This document shows positions 18,476 to 26,575 of a stretch of DNA of 64,000 nucleotides, in pieces (positions within the stretch are counted from its first letter, which is position 1; every line of letters starts with the position of its first letter). The position numbers and the translations under genes were made by a program. The stretch comes from Chitinophaga sp. YR573 (GTDB lineage Bacteria > Bacteroidota > Bacteroidia > Chitinophagales > Chitinophagaceae). The notes under the pieces were generated by a model. It saw only the letters and a list, made by a program, of their open reading frames with translations. It did not search any database and was not told where the DNA came from. The stretch lies in contig NZ_FOJF01000003.1 in NCBI RefSeq assembly GCF_900110995.1, positions 1,240,001 to 1,304,000 of the forward strand, given 5' to 3'.

Positions 18476-21400
18476 ATGAATAAACATTTACGTGTGCTGC
18501 TGGTGCATGCTATTGCATTATGTGGCCTGTCGCCTTGTGCTATTGCTATACCTGCATCTGTACTACATCCACAGGAACAGCAGGAGGAAGTATTATTAAA
18601 ACAGTTATTCCGGCAAACGGAAGTGAAATTCGGTGTTTCTATTGCGTATAAAAGCGACCTGGTGAAAGACCAGAAGGCAAAAGTAGATCTCGATGCCTGT
18701 AAATCACCGGAAGAAGTGCTGGAAAAAGTATTAGCACCTTTCAACCTCTCTTATCAGAAAGTGCGGGAACACTTTTATCTCATCACCGCAAAAGAAGCTA
18801 CACATTCTTCCGCTACAGATGCCGTTTCACGGCCTGTACATGGTAAGATCACAGACGCTAAAGGCGCTGCCCTGCCAGGTGTTACGGTACGTGTAAAGGG
18901 TACTTCCATAGGGGCTGTAACAGCACCGGACGGTACCTATACGCTCAACATCCCGGGTACTGGTAATGAGGTACTGGAAATCTCCTTTGTAGGATATGAA
19001 GCAAAGTCGGTTGTAGTAGGTAGTCAGTCTGAAATAAACATCACACTGACAGAAAATACCAGCACCCTGAATGAAGTGATCGTTACCGGTTACACTACAC
19101 AACGTAAAAAAGACCTCACCGGTGCAGTAACTGTCGTAGACATAGGGGAAATGGTGAAACAGCCGTCCGGACAGGTAACCAGCCAGTTACAGGGACAGGC
19201 ATCAGGCGTTACCGTTATAGGGTCCGGTCAGCCCGGCCAGGAACCTGTAGTACGTATCCGCGGTGTCAATACCTTTGATAATAATACACCACTGTATGTA
19301 GTGGATGGTGTACCCACCCAGAGTATCAATGACCTGAACCCGAATGATGTGGCATCCATGCAGGTATTGAAAGATGCCGGTGCTGCTTCTGTATACGGTT
19401 CCCGCGCTTCCAACGGGGTTATCATCATCACCACTAAAAAAGGGACCGGTAAAGTAAAAGTAAAATACGATGCATTTTATGGCCGTCAGTATCCTAAAGG
19501 TGGCAATGCTTTTCATACATTGAACTCGCAGGAAATGGCAAACCTTCGCTGGCTGTCTTATAAAAACACAGGTACCCCATTGAGCGATACGCTGTACGGT
19601 AATGGTGCTACTCCCAGGTTACCGGATTACCTGCAACCTGTAGGATTAATGGAAGGAGATCCCCGCGTGAATCCTGATCTCTATTATGTAAATCCGAATT
19701 ATACAGACCAGGACGATTACAACAGCTTTTACTACATCACAAAGGCTAATAAAGCAGGAACCGACTGGTTCCATGAAATCTTTAAGCCCGCGAACATGAC
19801 CAGTCATAACCTGTCTGTAAGCGGCGGTAGTGACAGGGGCAATTACCTCTTCTCTCTGAACTATTATAATCAACAGGGAACTTTGACGAATACTTATCTG
19901 AAAAGATATATTATCCGTTCTAACAGTCAGTTCAACATCTCGAAGAATATTAGGGTAGGGGAAAACTTGTCTTTCTCTGTTACAGATAACCCAACGGTAG
20001 ACCTGCTCACCGCCAGTGGGGCGGTGGGTATGGCTATCCGTGAACAACCTATCATCCCCGTATATGATATCAAAGGCAACTTTGGTGGTTCAAACGGGAT
20101 AGGATTAGGGGATGCAATGAACCCGGTTGCCATGCAATACCGCACCCGTAATGACAGGGGACAGGTAAACCGTGTATTCGGTAATATCTATGCGGATGTA
20201 GACCTGCTGGAACACTTCACCTTACATACCAGTTTTGGTGGTGAAGTAAACTCAGGCTGGCGCCATAATTTCACCTATCCTCAGTACGAGAATAAAGAAA
20301 ATGCCGGCGTAAACTCTTATACAGAGACGACCGATTTTGCGCACAACTGGACCTGGACCAATACCCTGAATTATCATAATACCTTTAATAAAGTACATAA
20401 CCTGAATGTACTGGTAGGTACAGAAGCGTATGATGAACGTACCCGTGAACAGATAGGTACTACCCAGGATTATTTCTCCTTCGATCCTGATTACGTAGAT
20501 AACGGTACCGGTTCAGGCGGACAAACGATTAAGTCTACACGTTATTCTGCCGGTTTATTATCACTGATAGCAAGAGTAGATTACAGCTTTAATGATAAAT
20601 ACCTGATCAGTGGAACACTACGCCGCGATGGTTCGTCTAAATTCGGTGTCAATCACCGTTATGGCATGTTCCCTGCAGCCAGTGCCGGATGGCGTATCTC
20701 TCAGGAAGCATTCCTGAAAGACGTAAGCTGGCTGACAGACCTGAAAATCCGTGGAGGATGGGGTATCATGGGTAACCAGTTAAGTCTTACTCCGGGTAAC
20801 GCCTTCACATTATATGGCGGTAATAAGAATACTTCCTATTATGATTTACAGGGCACCAATAACAGTGTTTTACTGGGCTTCCAGCAGGTACAGATCGGTA
20901 ATCCTGATGCTAAATGGGAGAGTGATATCAATACCAACATTGGTATAGATGCAACCCTGTTTGGTGGTAAACTGGAAGTCTCTGCGGATTATTTCCAGAA
21001 GAACATCAAAGACCTCTTATACAACAGTGAATTACCCGGTACCTATGGTACAGCACCAGCACCCTATTCCAATGTGGCTAACATGAAGAACCAGGGTGTT
21101 GACCTCACTGTTACTTCGCATACAGACATCACCAAAGACCTGAAATTTGATGCGACAGTAACACTCACCACCTTCAAAAACAGGATCGTTAAAATAGCGA
21201 AAGGAGTAGATTATTTCGACAGTGAGGCGCGTAACTTCAGCGAAAGCATTATCCGTAATGCAGTGGGACAGCCTATTTCCAGCTTTTACGGTTATAAGAT
21301 CACCGGTTTCTGGAATAGCCAGGACGAAGTGGATAAAGCAGACCAGGAAGCCCAGGCGAAAACCAATGATCCCAGTGCTACTTTCCAGGAAGCCGCCGCT

Positions 21401-21985
21401 CCCGGACGTTTCAGATACGCAGACCTGAACCATGATGGCGTCATCAATTCAGACGACCGTACCTTCCTGGGTAATCCAAATCCCAAGGTATCTTATGGTA
21501 TCAACCTCGGACTTACCTACAAACAATTCGACTTCAGTATGTTCCTGTTCGGGGTACATGGTAACCAGATCTGGAACCAGGTAAGATGGTGGACAGACTT
21601 CGCTTCTTCTTTCGACGGAGCTAAGAGTAAAACAGCGCTTTATGATTCCTGGCTGCCGGACCGTACCAACGCTAAAGCGCCCATACAGGAAGGGGAAGGC
21701 TCTTTCAGTACCAACAGTGTACCCAATTCTTATTATGTAGAAAGCGGTGCTTATTTACGTTGCAAGAATGTGCAGTTAGGGTATACTTTCCCTCAGCAGT
21801 TTGGCAACAGGAGCCATATAGAAAGACTGAGGATCTATGTACAGGCAGCCAATCTTTTCACTATCACCAAATACAGCGGAATAGATCCTGAAATAGGTGG
21901 AAGTGATGTAAGGAGTTTTGGGATTGATGAAGGTACTTATCCCAGTCAGCGCCAGTTCCTGGCAGGTTTAAATCTTACGTTCTGA
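18476..21985 (+). CDS. SusC/RagA-family TonB-linked outer-membrane transducer
   Basis: 1169 aa from ATG 18476 (a TTG two codons earlier is an unlikely start). After the signal peptide, residues ~45-105 form a secretin/TonB short N-terminal (STN) domain (LLKQLFRQTEVKFGVSIAYK, NLSYQKVREHFYLI), the part that talks to FecR. Then a CarboxypepD_reg-like domain (VHGKITDAKGAALPGVTVRVKG), a TonB box-like linker, the plug (GQASGVTVIGSGQPGQEPVVRIRG, GVIIITTKKG) and a long beta-barrel. SusC pumps import oligosaccharides or peptides with the SusD lid. The STN domain plus upstream sigma/FecR marks it as a sigma-regulated trans-envelope signalling system. The stop overlaps an ATG in frame with the susD-like gene. 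Confidence 0.95.
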   Translation: MNKHLRVLLVHAIALCGLSPCAIAIPASVLHPQEQQEEVLLKQLFRQTEVKFGVSIAYKSDLVKDQKAKVDLDACKSPEEVLEKVLAPFNLSYQKVREHFYLITAKEATHSSATDAVSRPVHGKITDAKGAALPGVTVRVKGTSIGAVTAPDGTYTLNIPGTGNEVLEISFVGYEAKSVVVGSQSEINITLTENTSTLNEVIVTGYTTQRKKDLTGAVTVVDIGEMVKQPSGQVTSQLQGQASGVTVIGSGQPGQEPVVRIRGVNTFDNNTPLYVVDGVPTQSINDLNPNDVASMQVLKDAGAASVYGSRASNGVIIITTKKGTGKVKVKYDAFYGRQYPKGGNAFHTLNSQEMANLRWLSYKNTGTPLSDTLYGNGATPRLPDYLQPVGLMEGDPRVNPDLYYVNPNYTDQDDYNSFYYITKANKAGTDWFHEIFKPANMTSHNLSVSGGSDRGNYLFSLNYYNQQGTLTNTYLKRYIIRSNSQFNISKNIRVGENLSFSVTDNPTVDLLTASGAVGMAIREQPIIPVYDIKGNFGGSNGIGLGDAMNPVAMQYRTRNDRGQVNRVFGNIYADVDLLEHFTLHTSFGGEVNSGWRHNFTYPQYENKENAGVNSYTETTDFAHNWTWTNTLNYHNTFNKVHNLNVLVGTEAYDERTREQIGTTQDYFSFDPDYVDNGTGSGGQTIKSTRYSAGLLSLIARVDYSFNDKYLISGTLRRDGSSKFGVNHRYGMFPAASAGWRISQEAFLKDVSWLTDLKIRGGWGIMGNQLSLTPGNAFTLYGGNKNTSYYDLQGTNNSVLLGFQQVQIGNPDAKWESDINTNIGIDATLFGGKLEVSADYFQKNIKDLLYNSELPGTYGTAPAPYSNVANMKNQGVDLTVTSHTDITKDLKFDATVTLTTFKNRIVKIAKGVDYFDSEARNFSESIIRNAVGQPISSFYGYKITGFWNSQDEVDKADQEAQAKTNDPSATFQEAAAPGRFRYADLNHDGVINSDDRTFLGNPNPKVSYGINLGLTYKQFDFSMFLFGVHGNQIWNQVRWWTDFASSFDGAKSKTALYDSWLPDRTNAKAPIQEGEGSFSTNSVPNSYYVESGAYLRCKNVQLGYTFPQQFGNRSHIERLRIYVQAANLFTITKYSGIDPEIGGSDVRSFGIDEGTYPSQRQFLAGLNLTF

Positions 21986-22002
21986 TGTTAAATCTTACAA
22001 CC

Positions 22003-23751
22003 ATGAAACTCAATAAAAATATAAGTATAGCAATCCTGGCAGGAATAGGGCTTTGTAGCCCTGCCTGTAAAAACTTCCTGGACCGTGTGCCGCCCTCTTC
22101 CTTAAAGGAAAACCTTGTTGCCAATAAGAAGGGGATCAATGCCCTGCTGGTAGGTGTGTATGGTGCTCTGGACGGGCAGGATTTTACAGATGGGGACATG
22201 ACCAACCTCTCCGGTGGAGCAGGGTTTGCAGTATCTCCTGATAACTGGATCTATGGCAGCGTATGCGGAGGAGATGCCCATAAGGGAAGTGATCATTTTG
22301 ATGCACCGCCTATACTGGACCTTGCCCGTTATACAGCCGGTGCTACCAACAGCTTCCTCAATGATAAATGGAGGGTAGACTATGAAGGCGTTACCCGTTG
22401 TAATACGGTGCTCCGCCTGTTACCCCAGGTAACAGATATGACTGACGAAGAGAAAACCGAGGTGCAGGCAGAAACACATTTCCTGCGTGCTCATTACTAC
22501 AGCGACCTGAAAAAGATGTTTAACATGGTGCCGTGGATAGATGAAACGACCACGGACATGAAAACACCTAATAACAAGGATATCTGGCCCAATATAGAGG
22601 CAGATTTCCAGTTTGCCTGGGAGAAACTGCCATTGACACAGTCGGAAGTTGGCCGCCCCAATAAATGGGCTGCTGCCTGTTACCTGGCAAAAACATACAT
22701 GTATGAGCATAAATACCCTGAAGCGGAAGCGCTGTTTGATCAGATCCTCGTTTCCGGTGTTACTTCAAAAGGAGAGCATTACCAGTTAAGGAACCGTTTT
22801 GAAGATAATTTTGATGCTGCCACAGAGAATACATCGGAATGCGTTTTTGCCATACAATTCGATGCCAATGATAATTCCGGTACCACTGCCAATGCTAATC
22901 AGGGCGAAATGCTGAACTATCCCTACAACGGGCCTTTCAGCTGTTGCGGCTTTTTCCAGCCCACCCAGGACCTCGTAAATTCTTATATCACAGACGCCCA
23001 GGGATTGCCTTACCTGGACGATTACAACAGTCACAGCATTACTACGGAGACTCTGGACCCCCGCCTGGACTGGACAGTAGGAAGGCAGGGTATTCCATAC
23101 CTCGACTGGGGCGTGCATCCGGGTGATGCCTGGATCAGGGAAGCCTCTACTGCTGGTCATTATTCTCCGAAAAAGAATGTGTACTGGCAGGCTACCCAGG
23201 ACAAATATTATGATCCAAGAGGATGGGCGCCGGGTAATGCCATCAACTACAACCTGATCCGTTATGCCGATATCCTGCTGCTGGCAGCAGAATGTGCCGC
23301 CCAGCAGGCGAACCTCGATAAGGCACAGGCTTTAGTGGATAGCGTGCGGGGCAGGGCTGCGAGACCGGAAAGCGAAGTATACCTGTATAAAGATGATTCG
23401 GCGCCAATGGATGGCTTCCAGGATGTACCGGCGGCTAATTATTACATAGCCCGTTATCCGGCAGGTACTTTCGCTACAAAGGGCAAAGACTTTGCGCTGA
23501 AAGCCATCTACTTTGAGCGTAAGCTTGAACTGGCGATGGAAGGTCACCGCTTCTTTGACCTCGTGCGTTGGGGAATAGCGAGTGAAACGCTGAATGCTTA
23601 TTTTGCTTTTGAAGGGAATCTCACACTGGACGTTGAGGGTGCCAGCTTTACCAAGGGTACCAATGAATATTTTGCGATCCCACAGCGGCAGATAGACCTT
23701 ACCACCAATGGTGGGACCAATACATTACAACAGAATAACGGATACCATTAA
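22003..23751 (+). CDS. SusD/RagB-family surface lipoprotein
   Basis: 582 aa from ATG 22003, which places a signal peptide at residue 1 (MKLNKNISIAILAGIGL) and a lipidation Cys in the SPAC segment. An alternative in-frame ATG at 21985 overlaps the SusC stop (ATGA). SusD features are present: KNFLDRVPPSSLKEN at the mature N-terminus, TPR-like helices, ETHFLRAHYYSDLKKMF, YNLIRYADILLLAAECAAQ, and C-terminal LKAIYFERKLELAMEGHRFFDLVRWG. It forms the ligand-capturing lid over SusC. No glycoside hydrolase follows, so the ligand cannot be named. Confidence 0.94.
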   Translation: MKLNKNISIAILAGIGLCSPACKNFLDRVPPSSLKENLVANKKGINALLVGVYGALDGQDFTDGDMTNLSGGAGFAVSPDNWIYGSVCGGDAHKGSDHFDAPPILDLARYTAGATNSFLNDKWRVDYEGVTRCNTVLRLLPQVTDMTDEEKTEVQAETHFLRAHYYSDLKKMFNMVPWIDETTTDMKTPNNKDIWPNIEADFQFAWEKLPLTQSEVGRPNKWAAACYLAKTYMYEHKYPEAEALFDQILVSGVTSKGEHYQLRNRFEDNFDAATENTSECVFAIQFDANDNSGTTANANQGEMLNYPYNGPFSCCGFFQPTQDLVNSYITDAQGLPYLDDYNSHSITTETLDPRLDWTVGRQGIPYLDWGVHPGDAWIREASTAGHYSPKKNVYWQATQDKYYDPRGWAPGNAINYNLIRYADILLLAAECAAQQANLDKAQALVDSVRGRAARPESEVYLYKDDSAPMDGFQDVPAANYYIARYPAGTFATKGKDFALKAIYFERKLELAMEGHRFFDLVRWGIASETLNAYFAFEGNLTLDVEGASFTKGTNEYFAIPQRQIDLTTNGGTNTLQQNNGYH

Positions 23752-23820
23752 CTAGGACAGGGGACAAATAATAGAACGGGGGACAAAACTGTCTAACCCA
23801 ATTCTGTATTTGTAGTAAAT

Positions 23821-24020
23821 TCAAAGCTCCGTTAGGAGCTCCGTGTTTGTAGAAAACATGTTAAATAACAAAACACAGACTCCGTAGGAGTCCCCTTCTA
23901 TTCGCAATTTAGAGGGGACTCCTACGGAGTCAATTAAAGAGAAGATCGATTTTATCTACAAACACGGAGCTCCTAACGGAGCTTTGATTTATCCACAAAC
24001 ACGGCGCTAACAGAGCTTTG
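23821..24020. repeat. Nested palindromic repeat array (repeat family A, locus 1)
   Basis: A 33-bp inverted repeat is perfect: arms 23821-23853 and 23955-23987, each holding CTCCGTTAGGAG and GTGTTTGTAGA. Inside lies a second inverted repeat, GACTCCGTAGGAGTCCCCT near 23878 against its complement at 23912-23931, each half again a palindrome. A third, decayed copy in the reverse orientation follows at 23992-24020. The same units recur at 55745-55843. The pattern resembles bacterial REP/BIME elements. It fills most of the 309-bp gap after the SusD gene and may also end transcription. Confidence 0.85.
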
Positions 24021-24060
24021 ATTTTACTTTAACCGGCTTTGGATTATCTTACTTTACATA

Positions 24061-24726
24061 TTAAGATAAAATCCGGTATTGCTGGGTAAGGTTTTTAATA
24101 GCGTATTTAATCAGGGAATTATGACCGGTGAGGTTCAGCTTTTTAGAGATATTATGTCGGTGATTCTCTACCGTTTTGATACTGATATTTAATGTCTGGG
24201 CAATCTCTTTTGTACTCAGACCTTCTGCAATCATCTGCATAATCCTGAATTCCGTCTTACTCAGTTTATTATGAATTTCAGGTGCAATAACAGGCATTGA
24301 TACGATCGTTGTATGTTTTCTATCCCTTCCCTGAATATTAAAAATCGTAAACCGGATCAACCTCGATTTAATACTCATAATCAGTTCTTTGCTTTTAAAT
24401 GGCTTGGTCAGGAAATCATCCGCGCCCAGGTTCATGCCCATGCGCATATCTTCTTTCCCCTCTTTTCCACTGATAAAAATAAAAGGAATGTGTTGAAGCG
24501 TAGGGTCATTACGCAATTCCATAAGGAAGTGGAAACCGCTGCCACCACGCAGCTTTACACCAGATACTATCAGGTCGGGTCTGTATTGCCGGCTCATAAA
24601 AATACCTTCTTCTGCAGAAGTGCAGGTGATGACATCGTAGTTGTGTAAGGTCAGTAACTGCTGAATCTTTTTTATCAAAGTGATATCTTCCTCGAGCAAT
24701 AATATTTTATAGATAGGATCCTTCAT
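24061..24726 (-). CDS. LuxR-type response regulator with altered receiver (no phospho-Asp)
   Basis: 221 aa. Residues 5-125 are a receiver domain: acidic pocket LLLEED (12-14), switch Ser in IFISGKE, and conserved Lys in FLTKPF. At the phospho-acceptor position, however, the motif is DLIVSGVKLRGGSG, with Gly56 (codon GGT) where Asp is expected. Residues ~155-215 form a LuxR/GerE helix-turn-helix (LSKTEFRIMQMIAEGLSTKEIAQTLNISIKTVENHRHNI). It therefore looks like a DNA-binding regulator of the atypical class that works without aspartyl phosphorylation. No kinase gene is adjacent. Target is unknown. Confidence 0.9.
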   Translation of the reverse strand: MKDPIYKILLLEEDITLIKKIQQLLTLHNYDVITCTSAEEGIFMSRQYRPDLIVSGVKLRGGSGFHFLMELRNDPTLQHIPFIFISGKEGKEDMRMGMNLGADDFLTKPFKSKELIMSIKSRLIRFTIFNIQGRDRKHTTIVSMPVIAPEIHNKLSKTEFRIMQMIAEGLSTKEIAQTLNISIKTVENHRHNISKKLNLTGHNSLIKYAIKNLTQQYRILS

Positions 24727-25592
24727 GTGTTAATAAATTTGAGGTAGTTTATACGTACCTGTTATACCACTATGATAAAACGCATAACAACTGGATGTGG
24801 TATAAATTTTCATCCGCATATAGATTTAGTGTGAATACGAACATTTTGATTGTCAATAGAACGATGTGGGATAACTTCCTGAATAGTTTTTCTCTGTGCA
24901 GGTAGCGGTTGTGATAAAATGAAGCATGAGTAAAAGAATTTTCAAAGTATGTTTTTTAATGATAGGTAATTACTTCCATCCCTTATTATAGTATCTAACT
25001 TTTTAAGGATAATTTATTGTGAAGTCTTTCAAGAGAAGATATGGGGTATGTCTAAAGTCGGTCAGTGTACACGTAAATATGCGTTAAATAACGGCGGTTT
25101 CAGAATGTTTGGCTTTCGACAATGCTTAAAATAAGTGTTAGCACCTAGGAATATGTGTGTCCTTACTCATTTTCCAAAAGGGCAACTGAAATTTACAAAA
25201 TCTACCGCATCTATTGTACATCTTTACAGTAGAAAATGTATAAAGCATTTATCACCAGGCATATTCATCATAAAAAATTATACCAATGAGCATTTTAGCA
25301 GATATGTGGTATAATCAGAAAGTTGCCTGGGAGTAATAATGGAGAGCCATATCCATAATAAAGCCAAACTCTCGTTAAGCCTGGTATGCTTAAGTGAATG
25401 TGTACCAGGCGACTGCGAAAGATTTGGGACCAGCTCCCGTAAAGTGATTTATACACAGGTTTTCATAGGATAGATAACTAAATTGCCGCCTAATCCTGGG
25501 CGGCATCTTTATTTTATTGGTTAAATTTATTAGTTTTAGTTCTTCATGCAGGTCTTTATAACCGCAATGTATACACTTAATCTAATAATTCC
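24727..25592. other. Long divergent intergenic region without protein genes
   Basis: 866 bp between the response regulator and the SGNH hydrolase, the longest gap in the window. No ORF with coding character was found on either strand. The left part (24727-25250) is AT-rich and unremarkable. The right part (25254-25515) contains several inverted repeats and a terminator-like hairpin and is listed separately as a candidate structured RNA. Confidence 0.7.
25254..25515 (+). ncRNA. Candidate structured RNA or leader upstream of SGNH gene
   Basis: Nested pairing is visible: CCAGGCA (25255-25261) with TGCCTGG (25324-25330), enclosing TTATACCA (25278-25285) with TGGTATAA (25307-25314). Then GCCTGGTA (25379-25386) pairs with TACCAGGC (25403-25410), extendable by three more pairs. 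GGGA/TCCC follows near 25426-25438, and TGCCGCC (25484-25490) pairs with GGCGGCA (25499-25505), followed by TCTTTATTTT. The CCAGGC/GCCTGG segments can pair in two alternative ways, as in switching RNAs. No known family was recognised. Orientation follows the terminal hairpin. Confidence 0.4.
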
Positions 25593-26360
25593 ATGCAACA
25601 GAAAACTCATTCCAACCGGAGAAATTTCATCCGGAACGTATCCCTTGGTAGCCTGGCTGCGATAAGCCTTCCATCTCTGGTTTCCGGTAATGCCAAAGAA
25701 AGTCTGGCAAAAAAGATAACATTGAAAAAGGATGCGGTAGTCCTCTTTCAGGGAGATTCCATTACAGATGCAGGTCGTAAAAGGGATAAAAGTGACGCCA
25801 ACAATCCGGGCGCTCTGGGTGATGGATATGCTTTCCTGGCAGCTGCACAGTTGCTGCAACAATTCCCGGACAAGAACCTGAAAATCTTTAACAAAGGCAT
25901 AAGCGGCAACAAAGTATACCAGCTGGCAGAACGCTGGGAAGAAGATTGCCTGCAATTACAGCCTGATGTGCTGAGTATCCTGATCGGGGTGAATGACTTC
26001 TGGCATACACTGACCAATGGTTACAAAGGCACTATAAAAACTTATACGGATGATTTAACCGCATTGCTGGACCGTACCAAACAGAAACTGCCTGCTATAC
26101 AGCTGGTAATAGGTGAACCCTTTGCAGTGATTGGTATAAGAGCAGTAGATGAAAAGTGGTATCCTGCTTTTAATGACTATCGCGCTGCAGCGAAAGAAAT
26201 AGCAGATAAATATGGGGCGGCATATATACCTTACCAGTCAATTTTTGACAAGGCACAGAAAGTAGCACCGGGTTCTTACTGGACAGGAGATGGGGTACAT
26301 CCAAGCCTGGCAGGAGCGGAGCTAATGGCTGCTTCCTGGTTGGAGACGGTAAAAAAATAA
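25593..26360 (+). CDS. Secreted SGNH/GDSL hydrolase
   Basis: 255 aa. The N-terminus carries a twin-arginine-like signal (SNRRNFIRNVSLGSLAAISLP). Block I is VLFQGDSITDAG with the nucleophilic Ser, block II has NKGISGNKV, block III is IGVNDFW (G-x-N-D), and block V is DGVHPSLAGAE with the catalytic Asp-x-x-His. This fold covers carbohydrate esterases, lipases and acyl hydrolases; in Bacteroidota such single-domain members are often acetyl-xylan or similar esterases. It lies about 1.8 kb after SusD but behind a repeat array and an opposite-strand gene, so it is probably not part of the SusCD transcript. Confidence 0.9.
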   Translation: MQQKTHSNRRNFIRNVSLGSLAAISLPSLVSGNAKESLAKKITLKKDAVVLFQGDSITDAGRKRDKSDANNPGALGDGYAFLAAAQLLQQFPDKNLKIFNKGISGNKVYQLAERWEEDCLQLQPDVLSILIGVNDFWHTLTNGYKGTIKTYTDDLTALLDRTKQKLPAIQLVIGEPFAVIGIRAVDEKWYPAFNDYRAAAKEIADKYGAAYIPYQSIFDKAQKVAPGSYWTGDGVHPSLAGAELMAASWLETVKK

Positions 26361-26386
26361 AGCAACTGATATACCTTGCAGTAAAA

Positions 26387-26416
26387 CTAAAAAGGCTCCG
26401 TGAGGAGCCTTTTTAG
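26387..26416 (+). terminator. Terminator after SGNH hydrolase gene
   Basis: CTAAAAAGGCTCC-GTGA-GGAGCCTTTTTAG, a 13-bp stem with T5. Its CTCCGTGAGGAG core resembles the core of repeat family A. Confidence 0.9.
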
Positions 26417-26442
26417 TATCTGATTATACCCTTATTATACCT

Positions 26443-26575
26443 AAAAGAGGTTCTGATCGGCTCTTGAACAGGTATTGAAGAGGTTCATCCTACGTTCATC
26501 CTACGTCTTTAACGTAGGATGAACGTAGGATGAACCTCTTCAATACCTGTTTTATTCCTGTTCTGTTCCTCTTTT
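26443..26575. repeat. 133-bp palindrome with 40-bp perfect arms
   Basis: The core has two perfectly complementary 40-base arms, 26467-26506 and 26512-26551, around the 5-base loop CTTTA. Within each arm the 11-mer GTTCATCCTAC (or its complement) is repeated in tandem. Symmetry about base 26509 continues without gaps to AAAAGAGG (26443-26450) against CCTCTTTT (26568-26575), with a diverged stretch between. The right end touches the stop codon of the RND pump gene. It lies between convergent genes and just after a separate terminator. Confidence 0.95.

Noticed and set aside
23821..24020. Repeat array as a CRISPR array
   Set aside because: Units are palindromic, in alternating orientation and lack regular spacers; no cas genes are present.
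25593..26360. SGNH hydrolase as part of the SusCD utilisation locus
   Set aside because: Separated by a repeat array, an opposite-strand regulator and an 866-bp gap; co-transcription is implausible.
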